DNA of 32,355 nt from Nitrospirota bacterium (lineage in GTDB: Bacteria > Nitrospirota > Thermodesulfovibrionia > Thermodesulfovibrionales > JdFR-85), in the NCBI GenBank assembly GCA_013151495.1, contig JAADIE010000122.1, positions 4,841-37,195 of the forward strand, given 5' to 3'. Position 1 is the first letter of the stretch; every line of letters starts with the position of its first letter. Below are positions 16,673 to 26,097 of this stretch, piece after piece. The notes beneath the pieces were generated by a model, which saw only the letters and a program-made list of their open reading frames with translations, was not told the origin of the DNA and did no database searches. The position numbers and the translations under genes were made by a program.

Positions 16673-16700
16673 CTAAATCAAAAAATCAGGAGGTTTTTCT

Positions 16701-17888
16701 ATGAAGATAGTACTTGCTTACTCGGGCGGCCTTGATACATCGGTTGCCATAAAGTGGTTGAAGGAGACCTATAATGCCGAGATAATAGCCTATTGTGCAG
16801 ACCTCGGACAGGGTGAAGACCTTGATGCAATAAAGGAAAAGGCCCTGAGAACCGGTGCATCCAAGGCCTTTGTAGAGGATTTAAGGGAGGAGTTTGTAAG
16901 GGATTTTATTTTTCCTATGCTCAGGGCCAATGCAGTATATGAGGGTTATTACCTTATGGGTACATCAATAGCCCGTCCTTTGATTGCCAAGCGTCAGATA
17001 GAGATTGCCGAGGCCGAAGGAGCCGAGGCGGTTGCTCATGGAGCCACTGGTAAGGGAAATGATCAGGTTCGATTTGAGCTTACTTACTATGCCCTTAAAC
17101 CTGATATAAAGGTGATAGCCCCATGGCGTCAGTGGCCATTTAATTCCAGGCAGTCTTTGATAGATTATGCCCAGTCCAGGGGGATCGATGTGCCTGTTAC
17201 AAGGGAAAAACCCTACAGCATGGACCAGAATGTGTTTCACATAAGTTATGAAGGCGGAGTGCTTGAAGATCCCTGGGCAGAACCCCCTGATGATATGTAC
17301 ACCATGATGGTGCCTCCGGAACAGGCTCCTGACAGACCTACCTATATTGAAATTGAATATCGTAAGGGTGATCCGGTTGCTTTAAATGGTGAGGAATTGA
17401 GCCCATTCAGGTTGCTTGAAAGGCTTAATAAAATAGCCGGTGAAAATGGTATCGGAAGAGTGGATATTGTTGAAAACCGTTATGTTGGTATTAAATCTCG
17501 TGGTGTTTATGAAACACCTGGTGGCACTGTACTTCATATTGCACACAGGGCCGTAGAATCCATAACCCTGGACAGAGAGGCCCTGCATCTTAGAGATAGT
17601 CTTATTCCAAGATATTCTGAGGCAGTTTACTATGGCTACTGGTACTCACCTGAACGCGAGGCTCTACAGAGTCTGATAGACAAAATCTCCCAGGATGTTA
17701 CTGGTACGGTAAGGCTTAAGCTTTATAAAGGAAATTGCATGGTGGTTGGTAGAAAGTCACCGGTCAGTCTTTACAGTACTGAACTGGCAACCTTTGAGGA
17801 AGAGCAGATTTATGACCAGAAGGATGCAGAAGGTTTTATAAAACTGAATGCCCTGAGGTTAAAGGTCAGACACAGAAGGAATATCTGA
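16701..17888 (+). CDS. argG: Argininosuccinate synthase
   Basis: ArgG joins citrulline and aspartate with ATP, the penultimate step of arginine synthesis. The 395-aa length is typical. The PP-loop is [19 protein letters not shown], followed by [45 protein letters not shown] and [22 protein letters not shown] precedes the ATG at good spacing and two -10 boxes lie upstream. It is the first gene of a plus-strand group; dprA follows after 11 nt. No argH is next to it. Confidence 0.96.
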   Translation: MKIVLAYSGGLDTSVAIKWLKETYNAEIIAYCADLGQGEDLDAIKEKALRTGASKAFVEDLREEFVRDFIFPMLRANAVYEGYYLMGTSIARPLIAKRQIEIAEAEGAEAVAHGATGKGNDQVRFELTYYALKPDIKVIAPWRQWPFNSRQSLIDYAQSRGIDVPVTREKPYSMDQNVFHISYEGGVLEDPWAEPPDDMYTMMVPPEQAPDRPTYIEIEYRKGDPVALNGEELSPFRLLERLNKIAGENGIGRVDIVENRYVGIKSRGVYETPGGTVLHIAHRAVESITLDREALHLRDSLIPRYSEAVYYGYWYSPEREALQSLIDKISQDVTGTVRLKLYKGNCMVVGRKSPVSLYSTELATFEEEQIYDQKDAEGFIKLNALRLKVRHRRNI

Positions 17889-17899
17889 GTTTTATAAAG

Positions 17900-19006
17900 A
17901 TGCAGAGTCCACTTGATTGTCTTATTGCCCTGACCGAGGTCGAATCGATAGGCCCTGTACTGGCAAACAGACTGATTGATTTCTTTGGTAGCCCTGAGCA
18001 TATATTCAAGGCCTCGTTAACAGATCTCCTGCAGGTTGAAGGGATAAATGAAGCAAGGGCAAAAAGGATCAGTAATTTCAAAGGCTGGAAAAGGGTCGAA
18101 GAAATCTTCAGGATATGCAAATGTAAGGATATAAAAATAGTTGATATTTACTCAAAGGAGTATCCTGAACAATTAAGAGCTATTCCTGATCCGCCGCTTG
18201 TGCTATACATAAAGGGTATTTTAGAGGATACAGACAGGGCATCTGTAGCAGTTGTAGGCCCCCGCAGAGCCTCAACCTATGGTAAGACCGTTACAGAGAG
18301 ACTTGTTTCAGAGCTTTCATCAATGGGAATAACCATTGTCAGTGGACTGGCAAGGGGTATAGACACAGTTGCTCACAGGAGTGCTATCGACTCAGGAGGT
18401 AGAACCATAGCGGTGCTTGGTAGCGGTATTGATGTCCCCTACCCACCAGAAAACAGAGCTCTGATGAAAAAGATATTTAACAAAGGTGCTGTGATAAGTG
18501 AATTCCCTCCTGGCACAAAACCGGACAGAGGAAATTTTCCAAAAAGAAATCGTATAATTAGTGGCCTCAGTCTGGGGGTATTGGTTGTAGAGGCCCGTAT
18601 GAGAAGCGGAGCATTAATAACTGCCAGACTTGCCCTTGAGCAGGGCAGGGATGTATTTGCTGTGCCCGGGAGAATTACATCTGAGCTTTCTCTGGGGACA
18701 AACGATTTGATAAGAAAGGGAGCAAAAACTGTATTAACAGCAAAGGATATTATTGAGGAACTGTCGGAACAGTTTAAAGGAATTATAAGAGAGAGGGCCT
18801 GTGAGACAAGGAATTATGAGCTTAGCAATGATGAGGAAGCATTACTTGAGCTCTTAACGGATGAGCCAGTTCATGTGGATGATTTGACAAGAATGTCCAC
18901 TTTACCGTTATATAAAATATTGGGTATACTTACCAGCCTTGAGCTAAAGGGGCTTGTTAAACAAGCCGAAGGCAAGAGGTTTTATAAAACAAGGGAGGTC
19001 ACTTGA
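17900..19006 (+). CDS. dprA: DNA-processing protein DprA (Smf)
   Basis: DprA binds incoming single-stranded DNA and loads RecA during natural transformation, and is also found in many non-competent bacteria. The 368-aa protein has an N-terminal helix-hairpin-helix region (residues about 1-70, SIGPVLANRLIDFFGSPEHI), then the Rossmann-like DprA core with VAVVGPRRASTYGKTV, VSGLARGIDTVAHRSAI, TIAVLGSGIDVPYPPEN, FPKRNRIISGLS and VVEARMRSGALITARLAL. A C-terminal winged-helix domain (about 300-368) follows. It begins 11 nt after argG with no obvious ribosome site. It sits in the order dprA-small gene-topA, which is common in related phyla as I recall. Confidence 0.94.
   Translation: MQSPLDCLIALTEVESIGPVLANRLIDFFGSPEHIFKASLTDLLQVEGINEARAKRISNFKGWKRVEEIFRICKCKDIKIVDIYSKEYPEQLRAIPDPPLVLYIKGILEDTDRASVAVVGPRRASTYGKTVTERLVSELSSMGITIVSGLARGIDTVAHRSAIDSGGRTIAVLGSGIDVPYPPENRALMKKIFNKGAVISEFPPGTKPDRGNFPKRNRIISGLSLGVLVVEARMRSGALITARLALEQGRDVFAVPGRITSELSLGTNDLIRKGAKTVLTAKDIIEELSEQFKGIIRERACETRNYELSNDEEALLELLTDEPVHVDDLTRMSTLPLYKILGILTSLELKGLVKQAEGKRFYKTREVT
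18993..18998 (+). promoter_or_regulatory. Ribosome binding site supporting the GTG start at 19008
   Basis: GGGAGG at the end of dprA, 9 nt before GTG 19008. An ATG at 18954 in the same frame would lie well before this site and inside dprA. Confidence 0.7.
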
Positions 19007-19007
19007 G

Positions 19008-19292
19008 GTGTATAAGAAGTTTATTGATCTGCTAAGGCTAATTACAGAGGAGCTTGATGTACGTGATGGCGATATTGAGGAATTGCTCCTCCAGGTAAAT
19101 GCCAAGGATGTTAATCTTTATCAGGTTAATGAGGAACTCAAGGTTCTTGAACGCTCATCGGTTATTGAACCAGAGGAATCAGACCTGATAAAATCTGTGC
19201 TTGTATATCTATTTATGAAAAATACCGATCTTGAGGTAGAGGATATATACGCGTTAGTTTATGGCAATGGAAAAAAGATAACCTGGCACTAA
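19008..19292 (+). CDS. Small acidic protein in the Smg/DUF494 position
   Basis: This 94-aa acidic, helical protein begins VYKKFIDLLRLITEELD with GTG as start, 1 nt after the dprA stop. The frame stays open upstream to an ATG at 18954 within dprA, but GGGAGG supports the GTG. In many bacteria a DUF494 (Smg) gene sits between dprA and topA. The length here is only about 60% of the roughly 155 aa I recall for E. coli Smg, and similarity by eye is limited to the helical acidic character. It could be a divergent short Smg or an unrelated small protein. Function unknown. Confidence 0.65.
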   Translation: MYKKFIDLLRLITEELDVRDGDIEELLLQVNAKDVNLYQVNEELKVLERSSVIEPEESDLIKSVLVYLFMKNTDLEVEDIYALVYGNGKKITWH

Positions 19293-19308
19293 TGGAGAAT
19301 GGCAAAAA

Positions 19309-21633
19309 ATGAAATCACTTGTGATTGTTGAGTCGCCGGCAAAGGCAAAAACCATTAATAAAATACTTGGGAAGGAATTCTCTGTGAAGGCCTCAATTGG
19401 CCATATCAGGGACCTGCCTGAAAAGGAGCTTGGTGTTGAAGAGGATAAGGGTTTTCAGCCCAAATACATTATTATTCCTGGCAAGGAAAAGATTATAAAG
19501 GAGTTAAAGAAGGCTGCAAAGAATGCTGATGTTATCTATCTTGCCCCAGACCCTGATAGAGAGGGTGAGGCCATTGCATGGCACATTGCCGAGGTAATTA
19601 AAGACTCCGATAAAAAGGGCAAGAAGATGTCTGACGATGGAAAGAAACTATACCGCATAACCTTTAACGAGATAACCGAAAAGGCTGTAAGGGATGCAAT
19701 TAAAAACCCTGGCTACATAGATATGCGCAAGGTCTATGCCCAGCAGGCAAGAAGGATACTTGACAGGCTTGTTGGTTACAAACTGAGTCCGCTTCTCTGG
19801 CGTAAGGTTCGCAGGGGACTAAGTGCTGGAAGGGTTCAGTCGGTGGCACTGAGGCTTGTTGTTGAAAGAGAGAAGGAGATTCAGGCATTCAAGCCTGTTA
19901 AATACTGGAGCATCAGTGCCGAGTTTTTGGGAGATGAACCACCTCAGTTCAGGGCCAGGCTTTTCAAGTTTAAGGATAAATACATAATTAACCGGGACAA
20001 GGGTGAATTCTATCTCCGTACAGAAGAGGATGCCAAGGCACTACTTGAGACCCTGAAAGAGAGAGAGTTTTATCTTGCCTCTGTTCAGAAAAAGCTCAGA
20101 AAACGGAATCCACCAGCTCCTTTTATTACAAGCACCTTACAACAGGAGGCATCCCGTAAGTTACGGTTTACACCTAAAAAGACCATGATGATTGCCCAGC
20201 AACTGTACGAGGGAGTTGAGCTTGGTGATGAGGGCTCGGTAGGTCTGATTACATATATGAGAACAGACTCCACAAGGGTTGCAGAGGAGGCTGTTGAGGC
20301 TGCAAGGGCTTACATACTGGACAGATATGGTAAAGAGTATCTTCCTGGCAAAAAGAAATCCACAAAGAAGACAAAAACAAAGATTCAGGATGCTCACGAG
20401 GCTATAAGACCAACCTATATGGACAGGCCACCAGAAAGCGTAAAAAAGTTTCTTACCCGCGATCAATACAATCTATACAGACTTATCTGGCAGAGATTTG
20501 TGGCAAGCCAGATGGCACCGGCCAAGATAGAGCAGACAACCTTTATTATAAAGGACAAACAGGAGGAGGCAGAGTTCAGAGTATCTGGAGATGTGGTTAA
20601 GTTCAAGGGATTTATGGCTGTTTATACCGAGGGAAAGGATGCTGAAGATACTGAAGAACCGGAGATGGAGGGGCTTTTGCCACCTCTTAAAGAGGGAATA
20701 GATCTTGAATTAAAATCCATTGAATACACAGAGCACCAGACACAGCCGCCCCCTCGTTATTCTGAAGCCACCCTTGTAAAGGCCCTTGAAGAAAAAGGGA
20801 TAGGAAGGCCAAGTACCTACGCAACAATACTTTCAACCATACAGGAAAGAAAGTATGTTAAGAAAAAGGACGGCCGTCTGGTACCAACTGAGCTTGGCAT
20901 GCTGGTTAGTGATTTGCTTGTTGAGCGGTTTCCAGAGCTAATGGATGTAAGGTTTACTGCCAGAATGGAGGACGAGTTAGACAAGATAGAGGGTGGCGAG
21001 CTTGAGTGGGTAGAGGTTGTGAACGACTTTTATATCCCTTTTAAGCGGGATCTTGAAGAGGCTATGGATACCCTTGGAAAGGTGCGCCCAAAGGATGAGC
21101 CAACGGATATCGTTTGTGAGCTCTGTGGCCAGCCTATGGTCAAACGCTGGGGCCGTCATGGACGGTTCCTCGCCTGCTCTGGCTATCCAAAATGCAAGAA
21201 TACCAAGCCTCTGAAGGAGGAGGAAGAAAAATCAACTGAACCACAGCTGACAGAAGAAAAATGTCCTGAATGCGGCTCACCCATGGTTATACGTACCAGC
21301 AGATACGGACGGTTTTTAGCCTGTTCTAAATATCCTGACTGTAAGGGGACCAAACCCCTTGGTACAGGAGTGAGTTGTCCTCTGGATGGAGGCGAGATTA
21401 TAGAGCGTAAAAGCAAAAAAGGAAAGGTCTTCTGGAGTTGTAGCAACTGGCCTGACTGTAAGTTCGCCTCCTGGTACAAACCGGTGCCGGAGAAATGCCC
21501 TGAGTGTGGTTCTGAGTATTTGCTTCAAAAGCGTGATAGACAGGGAAACACAGTTCTTCAATGTCCTGAAAAGGATTGTAAATTCAAGAAGACCCTTCAA
21601 CCAGAGCCTCAGGCTGCTACAAAAGAGGCTTAG
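19309..21633 (+). CDS. topA: DNA topoisomerase I (type IA) with zinc-ribbon tail
   Basis: TopA relaxes negative supercoils. The 774-aa protein has the Toprim domain (LVIVESPAKAKTINKILG, YLAPDPDREGEAIAWHI) and the catalytic Y316 in GLITYMRTDSTRV, with the type IA core to about residue 600. Four C-terminal zinc-ribbon repeats follow: CELCGQP, CPECGSP, CPLDGGE and CPECGSE. Each of the first three is closed by a C-x(4)-YPKC/YPDC/WPDC pair and the fourth by CPEKDC. The third ribbon has Asp where the second Cys should be, a variant common in TopA. A GGAG lies 11 nt before the ATG. The stop TAG is followed directly by the polA ATG. Confidence 0.96.
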   Translation: MKSLVIVESPAKAKTINKILGKEFSVKASIGHIRDLPEKELGVEEDKGFQPKYIIIPGKEKIIKELKKAAKNADVIYLAPDPDREGEAIAWHIAEVIKDSDKKGKKMSDDGKKLYRITFNEITEKAVRDAIKNPGYIDMRKVYAQQARRILDRLVGYKLSPLLWRKVRRGLSAGRVQSVALRLVVEREKEIQAFKPVKYWSISAEFLGDEPPQFRARLFKFKDKYIINRDKGEFYLRTEEDAKALLETLKEREFYLASVQKKLRKRNPPAPFITSTLQQEASRKLRFTPKKTMMIAQQLYEGVELGDEGSVGLITYMRTDSTRVAEEAVEAARAYILDRYGKEYLPGKKKSTKKTKTKIQDAHEAIRPTYMDRPPESVKKFLTRDQYNLYRLIWQRFVASQMAPAKIEQTTFIIKDKQEEAEFRVSGDVVKFKGFMAVYTEGKDAEDTEEPEMEGLLPPLKEGIDLELKSIEYTEHQTQPPPRYSEATLVKALEEKGIGRPSTYATILSTIQERKYVKKKDGRLVPTELGMLVSDLLVERFPELMDVRFTARMEDELDKIEGGELEWVEVVNDFYIPFKRDLEEAMDTLGKVRPKDEPTDIVCELCGQPMVKRWGRHGRFLACSGYPKCKNTKPLKEEEEKSTEPQLTEEKCPECGSPMVIRTSRYGRFLACSKYPDCKGTKPLGTGVSCPLDGGEIIERKSKKGKVFWSCSNWPDCKFASWYKPVPEKCPECGSEYLLQKRDRQGNTVLQCPEKDCKFKKTLQPEPQAATKEA

Positions 21634-24273
21634 ATGCAGAAGAGGGAAAGGGTCTATCTTATTGATGGAAACTCCTTTGTTTACAGGGCCTTTCATGCTA
21701 TAAGAGGGCTTACCAACTCAAAGGGCTTTCCAACCAATGCCATATACGGTTTTACCAATATGCTTTTGAAGTTGATAAAGGAGATGAAACCAAATGCCCT
21801 TGCAGTTGCTTTTGATTCGCCAGTGCCTACCGATAGACACCGCCTTTACGAGGAATACAAGGCCCAGAGGCCCGAGACCCCTGATGAATTAATAGTACAG
21901 GTGCCATATATCAGAGAGATCCTGAAGGCACTAAATATCAAGATATATGAGGTTGAGGGTTTCGAGGCCGACGATATTCTGGCAGTACTTGCACAGAAGG
22001 CCGCTGACAGGGGATATGAGGCCTACATTGTAACTGGTGATAAGGATATGTTCCAGATAGTTAACGAAAGCATCTACATATATGATCCAATGAAAAACAA
22101 GATTTACAGACCTGAGGATGTGGTGAAAAAGTTCGGCCTGCCACCTGAGAGGGTACCAGAGTTGATGGCCCTTACTGGCGACACCATAGACAACATACCA
22201 GGCGTAAAGGGTATTGGTGAAAAGACTGCCTCATCATTACTTAAAGAGCATTCTCTTGAAGAGCTGATTAATGACCCCTCAAAGGCGGGGAAGAAGAGGC
22301 TTTCGGAACTTATCAAAAAGAGCATAACCGACATAAAACTCAGCCTTGAGCTTGCAAGGATAAGAACTGAGGTGCCACTGGAGTTTGATATTGAAGAAAT
22401 GAAAATCAGGGAGCCAGACTGGCAAAGGCTTTTTGAGATATTCAGAGAGCTTGAATTCAGTACCCTTATGGCCATGATCCCTGCCGAGACAGTAAAGGTG
22501 GAGTTCAGAGTATTAAATGGGAAAAGGGATATCGAGAAGGAGTTCGATGATGTAAAGGACCGTCTGTTTCTTTTTACTATTACCGAAGAGGTTAATCACC
22601 AGAGTACTATTGTGGGAGTGGCCTTCAAGAAAGATGAAGGTGAGATTTGTTATGTGCCCACCGGGCATAGATATCTTGGAGTACCTGATCAGACGGCTCC
22701 AGAGACTTTATGTACAGTTATGAAGAAGTGGCTTGAGAACGACAAGGTAAAGAAGGTCGGTTATGATATAAAAAAACTGATGAAGGACCTTGCAGAGTAT
22801 GGAGTTAGTCTTAGTGGCGAGCTTGAAGATGTGATGATAGCCTCCTATCTGATTAATCCAAACCGGCCCAATCACAGGCTTTCGGAATTGATACTCGAGT
22901 ATCTTTACAAGAAGACTGATCTGGAAAAGGAACTCTTCAGCCCTGATATCGCTACCAGGGAGATCGAATATGTGGGCGAAAAGGCAGCAGAGGCTGTCTC
23001 ATTGATAGAGCAGCTCTCAAAGGAGTTATTTAAAAAACTTCACCAGGAATCCCTTGCAAAGGTTTATAAAGAGATCGAGATGCCCTTAATACCTGTACTT
23101 TGTGAAATGGAGAGAACCGGTATAAAGGTTGATAAAGAGGTTCTATCAAAGATCTCTCAATCCCTTGATGATGAGTTGATGGGTATCAAAAAGAGAATAT
23201 ACTCCATTGCTGGCGAGGAGTTTAACATAAATTCTCCAAAACAGCTGAGCAGGATTCTTTTTGAGAAATTGGGGCTCAAACCCATAAAACGTACCAAAAC
23301 AGGATATTCCACTGATGTCAGGGTTCTTGAGGAGCTTGCCAGGGTTCACGAACTTCCAAAGGAGATTCTGAACTGGCGTACCCTTAGTAAATTAAAAAGC
23401 ACCTATGTGGATGCACTTCCCAGGCTTATAAATCCCAGAACAGGCAGGGTACATACAACATTCAACCAGGCTGTTACATCCACCGGAAGGCTAAGCAGTA
23501 GTGATCCCAACCTACAGAACATCCCTGTCAGGGGCTCCTGGGGAAAGCTTATCAGGTCTGCCTTTGTCTCAGAGCAGGGATATCTCCTGATGGCTGCAGA
23601 TTACTCACAGATTGAACTCAGGGTGCTTGCGCATCTTAGCAGAGATGAAAGACTCGTCAGGGCCTTTAGACAGAACATGGATATTCATACTGCTACAGCA
23701 TCAGAGCTTTTTGATGTATCTCCAGAGCAGGTTACGCCGGATATGAGAAGAATAGCAAAAACCGTCAATTTTGGGGTTATCTATGGTATTTCAGCCTATG
23801 GTTTATCAGAGGCAATTGAGGTATCCATGGAGGACGCCCAGAGCTATATTGACGAATATTTCCTGAAACACCAGGGAGTAAAGGAATATTACGAGCGAAC
23901 AATTCAAGAGGCAAAAAGGCTTGGTTATGTTAAGACCATGTTTGGCCGTAAACGGGCGGTACCTGAATTACAAAGCCCAAATGCTCAGGTTAGGGCCTTT
24001 GGACAACGTCTTGCAATGAACACTCCTGTGCAGGGCACAGCCGCAGATATTATAAAGATCGCCATGATCAGGATATTTAATAGACTTAAAAAAGATGGCT
24101 ATCAGTCAAGAATGATTCTACAGGTTCATGATGAGCTGGTTTTTGAGGTGAAGGAGGAAGAGCTTGAGGAGTTAAAAGCACTGGTGAAAATGGAGATGGA
24201 GGGAGTGGTTGAACTCGAGGTGCCTCTTAAGGTTGATATAGGTGTTGCTGACAACTGGGCAGATGCCCATTGA
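21634..24273 (+). CDS. polA: DNA polymerase I, probably proofreading-deficient
   Basis: PolA fills gaps and removes primers. The 879-aa protein has the 5'-nuclease domain (residues about 1-290; DGNSFVYRAFHAI, YEVEGFEADDILAVLA, TGDKDMFQI, GVKGIGEKTA), a middle 3'-5' exonuclease fold and a family A polymerase. Polymerase motifs are A (MAADYSQIELRVLAHLS, about 650), B (RRIAKTVNFGVIYG, about 705, with the ddNTP-discriminating Phe) and C (LQVHDELVFEV, about 830). In the exonuclease domain the DTE motif is replaced by FTITEE, the second-motif Asp (NLKYD in E. coli) aligns to Leu in DIKKL, and the third-motif Asp aligns to Lys in YVGEK. It should therefore lack proofreading. It starts directly after topA with AGAGG 5 nt upstream and ends 3 nt from the convergent mrcA stop. 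Confidence 0.95.
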   Translation: MQKRERVYLIDGNSFVYRAFHAIRGLTNSKGFPTNAIYGFTNMLLKLIKEMKPNALAVAFDSPVPTDRHRLYEEYKAQRPETPDELIVQVPYIREILKALNIKIYEVEGFEADDILAVLAQKAADRGYEAYIVTGDKDMFQIVNESIYIYDPMKNKIYRPEDVVKKFGLPPERVPELMALTGDTIDNIPGVKGIGEKTASSLLKEHSLEELINDPSKAGKKRLSELIKKSITDIKLSLELARIRTEVPLEFDIEEMKIREPDWQRLFEIFRELEFSTLMAMIPAETVKVEFRVLNGKRDIEKEFDDVKDRLFLFTITEEVNHQSTIVGVAFKKDEGEICYVPTGHRYLGVPDQTAPETLCTVMKKWLENDKVKKVGYDIKKLMKDLAEYGVSLSGELEDVMIASYLINPNRPNHRLSELILEYLYKKTDLEKELFSPDIATREIEYVGEKAAEAVSLIEQLSKELFKKLHQESLAKVYKEIEMPLIPVLCEMERTGIKVDKEVLSKISQSLDDELMGIKKRIYSIAGEEFNINSPKQLSRILFEKLGLKPIKRTKTGYSTDVRVLEELARVHELPKEILNWRTLSKLKSTYVDALPRLINPRTGRVHTTFNQAVTSTGRLSSSDPNLQNIPVRGSWGKLIRSAFVSEQGYLLMAADYSQIELRVLAHLSRDERLVRAFRQNMDIHTATASELFDVSPEQVTPDMRRIAKTVNFGVIYGISAYGLSEAIEVSMEDAQSYIDEYFLKHQGVKEYYERTIQEAKRLGYVKTMFGRKRAVPELQSPNAQVRAFGQRLAMNTPVQGTAADIIKIAMIRIFNRLKKDGYQSRMILQVHDELVFEVKEEELEELKALVKMEMEGVVELEVPLKVDIGVADNWADAH

Positions 24274-24276
24274 TTA

Positions 24277-26049
24277 CTATCTTCTGTAGTTCTTCATAAA
24301 TTCTATCCAGATTGGAAGGGCTGCACGAGCACCTGTTTCTCTATCACCAATTGGTGTATGGTCGTCTCTTCCAACCCATACACCTACTACAAGCTGATCA
24401 TCGAAGCCAATAAACCAGGCATCGGTATAGTCATTAGTTGTACCGGTTTTTCCATATACAGGACGATTAAGTATCTTTGCCTTTTTCCCGGTACCATGTA
24501 GAATAACATCCCGCAGCATGTAACGGATTGTATCTACCACCGCGGCATCAAGTACCCTCTCGGCCTCGGGATAATGTTCCTCGAGGCTGATATCCTGACG
24601 GTTTAAGACAGAAGTTATGTAAAGAGGGGTTGTTTTGTAACCAGATGCCAGGGTTACATAAGCATAGGCAAGATCAAAAAGGGTTGTTTCTGAAGCACCT
24701 ATTGCTGAGGACAGATATGGATAAACAGTGGTCCTTAATCCGATTTTTCTGGCTGTTTTTACCACCTCTTTTATACCTATGGTATCGGCAAGGCACACGG
24801 TAGCAGCATTTAGACTATGAGAAAGGGCAGTAAGCAGTGTAACCTCACCATTGTATAGTTTTTCATAGTTCCGGGGCGTCCAGACCTCATTTTCTTTATC
24901 AGGCATTTTGTATCCTACCTCGGCATCGATTATGGTATCTTCAGGGATAAAGCCTTTTTCAATGGCTGTTAAATATACAATTGGTTTAAAGGCAGACCCA
25001 GGCTGTCTTAAGGCCTGAGTGGCTCTGTTGAACTGGGTTTGCCAGAAGTCGGTTCCTCCTACCATTGCCACAACAGAGCCTGTATCGATTTCTATTGCGA
25101 TCAGGGCAGCCTGCACACCCGGTTTTACTCTTTTTTCCAGGGCCTCAATCCCCTTTTTTACAGCCTCTTCAGCTGCTCTCTGGTAGTTCATGTTAAGGGT
25201 TGTGTATATCCTGAGTCCATCTGTATACAGGCTTTGATTGTATCTATCTTCAAGACGCTCACGAAGAAACTCGATAAAGTAAGGGGCATTGTATTTTCTT
25301 CTGTGTGGTTTCTCAGGCAGGGGTTCGGTCAGGGCCTCTTCGTATTGCTCAGTGGTTATATATCCCTGCTCGAGCATCTTTTTTAAAACCAGATTTCTAC
25401 GTTTCAGGGCTAAAGAAGGATGTTTAAAGGGTGAATAATAAGAGGGTGCCCTTGGCAGGGCTGCAAGCAGGGCAGCCTCTGCAATGCTCAGATCCTCTGT
25501 AGGCTTTCCAAAGTATGTATGGGCTGCTGCCTCTATACCATAGGCGTTGGTACCAAAGAAGGCCTGATTGAGGTACAGACCAAGTATTTCATCCTTGGTG
25601 TATTTTTTCTCTATCTGTATAGAAAGAGCTGCCTCTTTTATCTTTCTGGATATGCTCCTTTCGGGTTTTAAAAAAAGTAGCTTTGCAAGCTGCTGGGTAA
25701 TGGTGCTTCCGCCCTGTACAATTCTGCCGGCTTTTATATCGTAATACAGTGCCCTCAGTATACCGATAAAATCTATACCATGATGTTTATAGAAACGCTC
25801 GTCTTCGATTGCGATAAAGGCCTTTTTAACATGGTCGGGTATTTTATAAAAGGGAATAAATGTTCTTCGTTCAAGGTAGTACTCTGCAACGAGTTCACCA
25901 TCGGAGGCATATACCTTTGATGCCTCCAATGGTGCATACTCTTCCAGGGATTCAACCTTTGGAAGATCTGAGAGACTCCAGAAGAGAAAACCTGTCAGAC
26001 TACCAATAAGTATCCCTGCTAAAGCAACAAGAACTAACCGTTTGAACAT
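24277..26049 (-). CDS. mrcA: Class A penicillin-binding protein (PBP1A family)
   Basis: This bifunctional enzyme polymerises and cross-links peptidoglycan at the outer face of the inner membrane. The 590-aa protein has an N-terminal membrane anchor (about 5-28). The glycosyltransferase 51 domain has E82 in AIEDERFYKHHGIDFIGILR, GGSTITQQLAKLLFL and YLNQAFFGTNAYGIEAAA. The transpeptidase domain has S352-x-x-K355 (RQPGSAFKP), S412-L-N414 and K534-T-G. It is much shorter than E. coli PBP1A because the inserted OB-like domain is missing. There is no ribosome site, and a -10 box 6 nt before the ATG suggests a leaderless or very short-leader transcript. It converges on polA with 3 nt between stops and no visible terminator. 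Confidence 0.93.
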   Translation of the reverse strand: MFKRLVLVALAGILIGSLTGFLFWSLSDLPKVESLEEYAPLEASKVYASDGELVAEYYLERRTFIPFYKIPDHVKKAFIAIEDERFYKHHGIDFIGILRALYYDIKAGRIVQGGSTITQQLAKLLFLKPERSISRKIKEAALSIQIEKKYTKDEILGLYLNQAFFGTNAYGIEAAAHTYFGKPTEDLSIAEAALLAALPRAPSYYSPFKHPSLALKRRNLVLKKMLEQGYITTEQYEEALTEPLPEKPHRRKYNAPYFIEFLRERLEDRYNQSLYTDGLRIYTTLNMNYQRAAEEAVKKGIEALEKRVKPGVQAALIAIEIDTGSVVAMVGGTDFWQTQFNRATQALRQPGSAFKPIVYLTAIEKGFIPEDTIIDAEVGYKMPDKENEVWTPRNYEKLYNGEVTLLTALSHSLNAATVCLADTIGIKEVVKTARKIGLRTTVYPYLSSAIGASETTLFDLAYAYVTLASGYKTTPLYITSVLNRQDISLEEHYPEAERVLDAAVVDTIRYMLRDVILHGTGKKAKILNRPVYGKTGTTNDYTDAWFIGFDDQLVVGVWVGRDDHTPIGDRETGARAALPIWIEFMKNYRR

Positions 26050-26055
26050 CTATAT

Positions 26056-26061
26056 ATTATA
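26056..26061 (-). promoter_or_regulatory. -10 element placed for a leaderless mrcA transcript
   Basis: A perfect TATAAT on the minus strand with only 6 nt between it and the mrcA ATG, so the predicted transcription start is the A of the start codon. No clear -35 is seen. Confidence 0.45.
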
Positions 26062-26063
26062 GT

Positions 26064-26083
26064 CTAATCCAGCACGGGATTAG
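26064..26083. repeat. 7-bp inverted repeat in the mrcA promoter
   Basis: CTAATCC (26064-26070) and GGATTAG (26077-26083) flank a 6-nt centre. It sits where the -35/-10 spacer of the mrcA promoter would be and just after the stop of the zinc-ribbon gene. No T-run follows on either strand, so an operator is a better reading than a terminator. Confidence 0.45.
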
Positions 26084-26097
26084 CAGCCCCAGGGACT

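Larger units (their letters stand above)
16431..16700. other. Divergent intergenic region, transglycosylase / argG
   Basis: A 270-nt AT-rich region between divergent genes. It holds two TATAAT boxes toward argG and the argG ribosome site (AGGAGG near 16689). TTAAGCTTAA (16515-16524) is a 10-bp perfect palindrome. No small gene, tRNA, terminator or clear ARG box was recognised. Confidence 0.6.

Noticed and set aside
18954-19007. 18-codon extension of the small gene after dprA
   Set aside because: It lies inside dprA ahead of the GGGAGG site, which fits the GTG at 19008.
21361-21460. Third TopA zinc ribbon lacking one cysteine (CPLDGG)
   Set aside because: This Asp-for-Cys variant is common in bacterial TopA, so it is not a sign of decay.
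24250-24300. Terminator between polA and mrcA
   Set aside because: Only 3 nt separate the stops and no stem-loop with a T-run was found on either strand.
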